From Larix sibirica (Eukaryota > Streptophyta > Pinopsida > Pinales > Pinaceae): a stretch of DNA of 14,636 nucleotides. The translations under genes and the position numbers were made by a program. Each line of letters begins with the position of its first letter. The first letter of the stretch is position 1. The stretch spans positions 6,243 through 20,878 of the forward strand of contig NWUY0300099556.1 in assembly GCA_004151065.3 (NCBI GenBank), written 5' to 3'. Of the stretch, positions 9,064 to 14,636 are shown piece by piece. The notes below the pieces were generated by a model. That model was given only the letters and a program-made list of their open reading frames with translations. It was not told the DNA's origin and ran no database searches.

Positions 9064-9354
9064 GATCTATTCCTCTCCATTTTTTATCTCTTTCAAAATT
9101 CTGGTCGTGGGCTTACTTTCTCGATCAATGAAAAACCTATAAGTTGACAGAACCTGGGACATGACAAAACAAGCTGGATAATGGATGTCCTAAAAAATCG
9201 CTGCATTCCTAACTATCGAGATGAACCACACAACCAGGAATGGAATGCATATCAAAGGTTTCAGATCTGGAGAAACAAACCAAGATTTTAAGTTGGTTTC
9301 AATAGAGTTAGCTTCCCACAAAAATTTATGTCGTGGAGAAACCCCCAGGCTTCG

Positions 9355-9615
9355 CTAGATTTGTTGAGAAAAAGGACAAAAGATAAAGAAATGTTCAGAA
9401 GACTCATCTTCATTCCTACAAAGGCTGCACCATCCTGGACCTTGGAAATTCCTTTTCCTCAACTTATCCTAATTCAAAACCTTCCCGTTCAAGATTAACC
9501 ACATAAAGATTCTACATTTGTGTGGAGTAGGGGTCTGGCATAGAGTCTTCCACCACCAACATCTAATTGGACTGTGGCCCTTCCAGATCAACTTGTAGGC
9601 CATTTTAACTGTGAA
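9355..9615 (-). other. ORF2 zf-RVT domain
   Basis: FTVKMAYKLIWKG, then PTPHKCRIFMWLILNGKVLN, then a TAG (9469-9471), then DKLRKRNFQGPGWCSLC and SSEHFFIFCPFSQQI. Zinc ligands CX2C, H and C lie at 9429-9427, 9420-9418, 9393-9391 and 9378-9376. A second TAG at 9355-9357 sits where a conserved Trp normally follows, consistent with TGG to TAG. Confidence 0.88.
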
Positions 9616-10439
9616 CATTCCTCCATCTTCATTTCTGTTCCACTTCAATAAGTCTGGGATATTTTTCAATTGTATGAATCCTTTACACAGAGATGTTGTC
9701 CAACTACTCCAATGTTTTGTCCATATTACAGGTAATTCCAAATCTTCCACGAAGCTCCACTTCTGTACAAATTCCCCCCCCCTTCCTCTCTCAACAACAT
9801 CACCTAAGGTTGCAATTCCCAGTTCTTCAAGATAATCCATTACTGCAATAGGAAGATCAATAATCCCTTTTACTCCCACCAAATTTTCCTTCCCGATTTG
9901 TACATTCCTTTTGTTACCTACTTCCCAAGCCAGATAGTCACCAATTACTGGAAAGGAAACCACAATTGCCTTCCAAAACATTGAACCTCCCCTGCTAGTC
10001 TTTCAAGGATCCCTGATCCACTCTATGGTAGACAAATTTCCCAAATATTTATGTTGTAGTATTGACTGCCACTTCCCTTCTTTGGAGATAAATTGCCAAA
10101 CTGATTTTGTTGCCAGTGCATCGAATCTATGTAACTCCTTTAGTCCCCACCCTCCCTCCTCTTTAGGTTTTTCTATCGATTCCCAAGAGGACCAATGGAT
10201 CCCTTTATCATAATTTCCTTTCCACAAGAACCTGAAGAATAATATCCTTAGAGTAGCGAGTACTCCTTTGGGAATTTTAGCAATGATCATCCAGTAAACA
10301 GGAATTGTGTTTAACACTCCTTGAATCAACACATATTTTTCGCCCCTTGATAAAAACATATTGCACCAGAAGTTTATGCACCTTTCAACCTTCATGAGCA
10401 GCCAATTCCAATCTGAATTGCAATAATTATTAGGTTTCA

Positions 10440-11344
10440 AGTGAAAAACTAAATACTTGAAGCCCTCACTCAGTGGTAGTTGTTCCATAGGCAGGATGGT
10501 ATGGAAGGACTGCAGTTGCTCTTCCTTTATTTCATTGTAATAGAAAGTCGATTTACCTAGGTTTAATAACATCCTTGTAGCTGAACTGAAAAGCCATAGA
10601 AAATCTTTTACAGCTCGATTCTCTTCTTCATATTTCCCCAAGAAAAATAGAGCATCATCCATGAAGAAGATGTGAGTAACTGTGACCTCTAATTCCTTGT
10701 ATCCTTTTACTACCAAGTGCCTCATTCATCAATCTAATAAGTCCATCCATAACTATAAGAAAAATATAAGGTGAGAGAGGGAACCCCTGGGGAAAACCTC
10801 TTGAGGGAGTAAAGAAATTTGAGGTTGCACGGTTGATGAGAAGTGCAAAATTGACTGTCGAGATACAACACCAAATCCAATTAACAAAGGATAGAGAGAA
10901 AACAGTTTGAATCAGAGCCAACCTGATATACATCCAGCAAGTTTTATCGCAGGCCTTTGACAAGTCGATCTTCAGTACCTTAGCTGAGATTTTCCTACTC
11001 TTTATCAAATGTATACATTCCTGAGCACTGCCAACCGCTTCGTGAATAATTCTGTTTGATAAAAAACCAAACTACTTCGGAGTAATATTTGAGGCCAGGA
11101 AGGGTTTGATTCTTTCAGCTATTATCTTGGATATTATTGTGTACACAGAGTTATAGAGGGAAATTGGACGAAAATCCCCGAAAGAGATCGGAGAATCCAT
11201 CTTGGGAATAAGAACTATAAATGTAGATTTTATGCATCAGAGCATATTACTTGAAGTTCTTTTATGCTTAATAAATATTAGAAGGTCCTCTCCCAGAAGA
11301 TCAAAAAAAACTTGAAAGAATTCAAACGTCCATCCGTCGGGACC
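10440..11344 (-). other. ORF2 reverse transcriptase domain
   Basis: The readable blocks are GPDGWTFEFF, LIPKMDSP, FRPISLYNS, SKIIAERIKPFL, KIDLSKACDK (motif A Asp near 10965), SRGFPQGFPLSPYIF (motif B), FFMDDALFF (motif C at 10665-10654), LNLGKSTF and KYLVFHLKP. All three catalytic aspartates are kept. The motif C box is FMDD rather than the usual FADD or FVDD. TAG at 11072-11074 replaces the conserved Gln of the QFGF block. A frameshift near 10690 separates motifs B and C. Confidence 0.95.
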
Positions 11345-12034
11345 CAGACTCCTTTCTTTCTTATATTTCCTTAGAGAAGCCTGCAACTCCTCCAAAGATA
11401 CAAGAGAAAAAAGATTAATATTGTATTCTTCCTTGATCCAATGGGTAAAATTTGACACTATTTGAATGATATCAGGGATTTATTCAAAGTTGGTTCAGTA
11501 TAGATCTCATCAAAATACTTTATTCCTTCACCTGCCAAATTCCCAAATCCTCTTATCGTCTCCTCTAGACCTTTTGACAGTTCTCAGATTGTATTTATCC
11601 TCTTTCTGTGATTTACCATCTTGTGGAAGTAGGCATTGTTTTCGTCACCTAACATTAACCAAATTGCTATGCTCTTCATCCTTACTTCGACATCCCTTTC
11701 CTTCAGGATAGTGTTCCTTATTTCCTCCAAATTCATGAGATCTTGAATCTCCTCACAACTCAAAGTCCCTTCATAGTCATTGTAATGATTATTTATCTGA
11801 GATTCTGTCAGTTTAAGTCTAGTACCCTTGCTCTTTCTCTGATTAACTGACCATTCCAATGATAGATCCTTCATAGAATTCAGTGAGTTTACGAACTGCA
11901 AACCATAGGACAAGTTCATAGTTGCATCAAAATGTTTCCAGTTAGTCCTAGTCATTTGAGTATAATCTTAACAAGATAGCCAGTGTGGGTTGAACTTGAA
12001 CGAAGACCCAAGTTTAGGTTCTCCTTTTTCAATA

Positions 12035-12720
12035 TGACAAATAACCGACTGATGATCCAAGCCACCTCCATTAATTCTCCAAGATCTATCTCTCTCAACT
12101 TTTCTGAAAAGATCCCCTGCAAAAGGGAATATGTCTAACCTTTTAGAAATGGCTGGAGAACCAGACCTTTTATTAAACCAAGTGGGTTTTCTCTCCTTAG
12201 GTTCAATGTCAATAATGTCCAGAACCTCAAGATGGTGAAGAAAGAAATTTTGTAAGGGATCCAGTCAAGCCCCACTTCCCCATATTTCATCCTTATTCAG
12301 GGTTAGGTTTAAGTCCCCTGCGATGATATAGGGCAGGTCCTGAAGGAAGGTTTTTCCAAAAATGTTATTCCAGAAGGAAAATTTCCTATTATAATGTCCA
12401 TACATATTAAAGATAGTGAACTCCAGTGTAAGAGCCTTACTGGAAAAGGAGGTTCCAAGTCCTGATCTAAAGGAAAAACAATTTAAAAGGCTCAAATTGT
12501 CTTTCCATCCTATGAGCAGTCCACCTGAAAGATCCTGTCCATCCGCCCATACAAAATCCCAGCCCTTCATCAATTTATTCAACCTATCTACTAACACTAA
12601 CCCACCACATATAATTTCATGAATGACTATGACATCAGGGCAATTTAACTCAACCACTCTCGCTAAAGCCAGTTGTTTGGGGTTGTTGGCTAACCCTCTA
12701 CAATTAAAGGATAGTAATTT
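12035..12720 (-). other. ORF2 APE-type endonuclease domain
   Basis: Motifs in order: FNCRGL (catalytic Asn), IHEI in place of the usual QET with the Glu kept, SGGLLIGW, IAGDLNLTLN (the GDxN box), PTWFNKRSG, ISKRLDIF (usually RLDR) and LDHQS (usually SDH, catalytic Asp and His kept). One TGA at 12265-12267 falls between GSGA and LDPLQNFF, where a CGA (Arg) codon is a likely ancestor. It would make the first-strand nick at T-rich targets, which fits the AT-rich flank. Confidence 0.9.
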
Positions 12721-14355
12721 TACGGGGTCACCTTTCGCAAGGGCTTAACTGTAAGTGCTTTGGGTGAAGAAAAATTAGTAAACCTCAAACTCAGATCCTC
12801 CCTGAGCTTCTTCTTCTTCACCGAAAAATTAAGAACGGGGGAGGTATGCCCTAACCCTACATTGTTCATTGAAACTCCTGGTCCGACAGCTCCCTTAGAT
12901 CTCAGTGCATATGGATTAGAAACATCCCAATTGAATTGAGGACCACCATGATTAGTGAGAGAGGAATGCAAGACAGAGGATCTATCTCTTATAAAAAAAT
13001 TATGCTCTCTAAGGGACTTTCTGGACCCGGGACTGGAAAACCCACAAATAGAAACTGGAATGAACATAACCAAGTCCTTTGAAGTCTTATATTCCTTTAT
13101 TAACATCATAGACAAAGGTTTAAGGGAGTCCAGCTTACCTTTCAACAAGCATTGTTCTGCTATGGCCTCCTCCTTAGACGAACCCTCCTTTATCCTTCTC
13201 AAAGCTCCAACATATGGGACTTCTGAACCATTTTGGGTTTCAGCGAATGTGACCACTGCTTTAGCAGGTAGCATAGGATTATCCTTGTCGAGGTCGTTTT
13301 GTACAGAAGCCTTCCACCCTCTTCCAATGATGCCCAGATATTTAAAATCCGGGTCAATTTCATTTCTAACATCTTCCTTGGCTAGAGGAACCCTACTTTC
13401 CATTTTTAGTTCTTCCTAGCTTGAGCCTGCTTCTTTCTTGTCCTGAAACCGTCCTTCTTGATTTAAGAGAGCCGTTTGGAGACCCGAATCCATAGCTCCC
13501 TTCCATACACTGTCGTTGTTCTCTACTTGGGAAGGTTCATGAGATACCCACTTAGATTCCAATGGCTCACCAGTCACCTGAGATAAATATTTATCACATG
13601 CTTTAAAAACCTTTGCTTCTACCTCATGAGGGTTTCCACCTAGAGACTGGGAATCCTTCTTGTCCCATACCTTTTTTAGGAAAGGAAGGGAACATTCTTT
13701 AATGGAGTGACCATAAACATGGCATCTACCACATCGGAAAGGTAAGTTCACATAATAAAATGTTGGGTTCAACCTTAAATCACCCATTACAATTTCAATT
13801 ACCTCAGGAATCCCAATGGAAAGATCCACAAAAACTAATAACTTTTCCACTGTACGCTGGACTTGGAATTATATGACTGGTCTACCAACACAGTCTTCCC
13901 TATTTGATTTCCCACCGCTGTAACGAAAGTGTCATTCCAGAACTCCACGGGAAGACCCAAAATTTTTACCCAGGCCAGAGCTTTACTATTAACCTCCCTT
14001 CTTGGGTCAAAACAAGGGTTCCAAAATTTTAGGTTAAGGTATGTCTTCCCCCATAACCATGCTTCCTTCATAATATTCACCGCATCCTCATCCCTTTTCA
14101 GCTTGAAGTCAAGCCAAGCTCTCGTCATGATAAAAAGTCTGGTCTATAGTCTAGAACTGGAAGCCAATTCACATTCAATTGGTCCTGCAAATTGTCCTCC
14201 TTAACTCTTACCCCATAGAATCTTCCTATTAACGTCTTACCTGCAAACTCCATTGTGGATTCCACACTTATATTCTCACCCACCGTTAGTTTGACACCAT
14301 TTATTCTTCTAATGACCTTATTAATCTTCTTGGCTCCTTCCAAGAATGGCCTCAA
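12720..14355 (-). pseudogene. LINE ORF1: DUF4283-like and CCHC nucleic-acid-binding protein
   Basis: In this family ORF1 is the RNA-binding chaperone that packages the element's transcript. The DUF4283 pattern is readable across two frames: TLIGRFYGVRV, then after a shift WLDFKLKRDEDAVNIMKEAW, YLNLKFWNPCFDPRR, WVKILGLPVEFWND and GNQIGKTVLVDQS. After a second shift come LLVFVDLSIGIPE and a perfect CX2CX4HX4C knuckle, CGRCHVYGHSIKEC. A hydrophilic tail of some 300 residues follows, ending in TAA 12722-12720. Damage: frameshifts near 14125 (TGA overlapping ATG) and about 13862, and TAG at 13416-13418 (consistent with CAG). No convincing ATG was found; 14355 is a TTG just after an in-frame stop, so the true start is uncertain. 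Its end overlaps the start of ORF2. Confidence 0.88.
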
Positions 14356-14636
14356 ACCCTATCCTCTTTCTGCCACTATTAAAATATATGATACAGATGT
14401 GAATCCCTCGGACGTCTTAGTGGTGAAAGATGTAACGTTGGGTGGAAAAGGAGTAATACCTTCAATAGTCTAAGCATCAACCCTCTCCTTGCTCGGCTAT
14501 CGAAAAGAGGAGGAGTTAATATCCAAGCTTCCCCATTACAAGGCATGGTAGAATTTATTGTCTTCTTTGGTGGCGCCGTAAAAACAATGCACATCAATAG
14601 TTTATACGGGCTGGTGCAAGCTAATGTTGGCCACTC
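14356..14636 (-). other. LINE 5' leader or unrecognised ORF1 N-terminus
   Basis: The sequence upstream of the recognisable ORF1. In the ORF1 frame there is a TAG at 14359-14361 and another some 110 bp further upstream, with EGFTSVSYILIVAERG readable between them. A second frame is open from 14597 to 14379 but resembles nothing known. It could be 5' UTR, or the start of ORF1 disrupted by mutation. Confidence 0.4.

Larger units (their letters stand above)
8594..12723 (-). pseudogene. LINE ORF2: endonuclease, reverse transcriptase, RNase H
   Basis: About 1,376 codons in original form, in line with plant L1 ORF2 proteins that carry RNase H. The protein nicks target DNA and copies element RNA onto it. 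Domains in order: APE-like endonuclease, RT, C-terminal linker with LSRGEKYVLIQGVLN and FLWKGNYDKGIHWSSW, zf-RVT, RNase H. In-frame stops: TGA at 12265-12267, 11584-11586, 11237-11239 and 10003-10005; TAA at 11968-11970; TAG at 11072-11074, 9469-9471, 9355-9357, 9190-9192 and 9067-9069. Single-base frameshifts fall near 11475, 10690 and 8741. The frame resumes as soon as each is passed, so the alignment of domains is secure. The last codon is TAA 8596-8594. The first readable codon is GTA (12723-12721) where ATG is expected, directly before KLLSFNCRGL. Confidence 0.95.
8405..14636 (-). mobile_element. Plant L1-clade LINE with RNase H, inactive, open at its 5' end
   Basis: A non-LTR retrotransposon of more than 6.2 kb, running right to left. 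From its 5' side it shows an untranslated or unrecognised leader, ORF1 (DUF4283-like plus CCHC knuckle), ORF2 (APE endonuclease, reverse transcriptase, zf-RVT, RNase H), a 3' UTR and a short A tail (T9 at 8405-8413 on the + strand). Plant L1 elements with an archaea-like RNase H at the ORF2 C-terminus are an established group, and the domain order here matches. Both ORFs are broken by stops and frameshifts, so the copy cannot be autonomous. The 5' end, and therefore the target-site duplication, lies beyond the window. Confidence 0.93.

Noticed and set aside
8726-9142. Plus-strand 138-codon frame
   Set aside because: Antisense shadow of the RNase H coding region, which has clear catalytic motifs on the other strand.
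12955-13419. Plus-strand 154-codon frame
   Set aside because: Antisense to the ORF1 tail; ORF1 continuity on the minus strand explains the region.

Overview
The window looks like nuclear DNA of a land plant, in a transposon-rich and otherwise gene-poor stretch. The main evidence is an L1-clade LINE of the plant type. Its ORF1 has a DUF4283-like domain and a CCHC knuckle, and its ORF2 has endonuclease, reverse transcriptase, zf-RVT and a C-terminal RNase H. The opposite end carries a gag remnant of a plant Ty3/gypsy-like LTR retrotransposon. A large, repeat-rich genome such as a gymnosperm's is a guess, not something I can show. No tRNA, rRNA, CRISPR array or intact cellular gene was recognised.

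Layout. Positions 1-2220 (+ strand) hold a decayed gag region: a capsid-like part (3-446), a broken linker, an open reading frame with a CX2CX3HX4C knuckle (579-1520), and a coding-like continuation in another frame with TAG stops (to 2220). No protease, reverse transcriptase or integrase follows. Positions 2221-3760 are AT-rich and non-coding, ending in a pyrimidine-rich tract and a (TA)8 run. Positions about 3770-5250 are a GC- and CpG-rich segment with a telo-box-like motif and a 59-bp tandem duplication; no protein is recognisable. Positions 5250-6540 are unassigned. Positions 6557-6725 hold a perfect hairpin and a CCAAT-containing tandem repeat. Positions 6726-8404 are very AT-rich and non-coding.

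Positions 8405-14636 (- strand) are the LINE, entered from its 3' poly(A) end at 8405 and leaving the window near its 5' end. ORF1 (14355-12720) and ORF2 (12723-8594) overlap by four bases. Every expected domain can be read in order, but ORF2 carries ten in-frame stops and three frameshifts, and ORF1 one stop and two frameshifts. Most catalytic residues survive, so this is an inactive copy that was once autonomous. Its CpG content is strongly depleted in the stretch counted, whereas the segment at 4021-4140 is not depleted.

Nothing here amounts to a clear new biological system. The best candidates for a second look are the pol-less gag-linked reading frame at 579-2220, the CpG-rich island between two dead retroelements, and the two structured tandem repeats.
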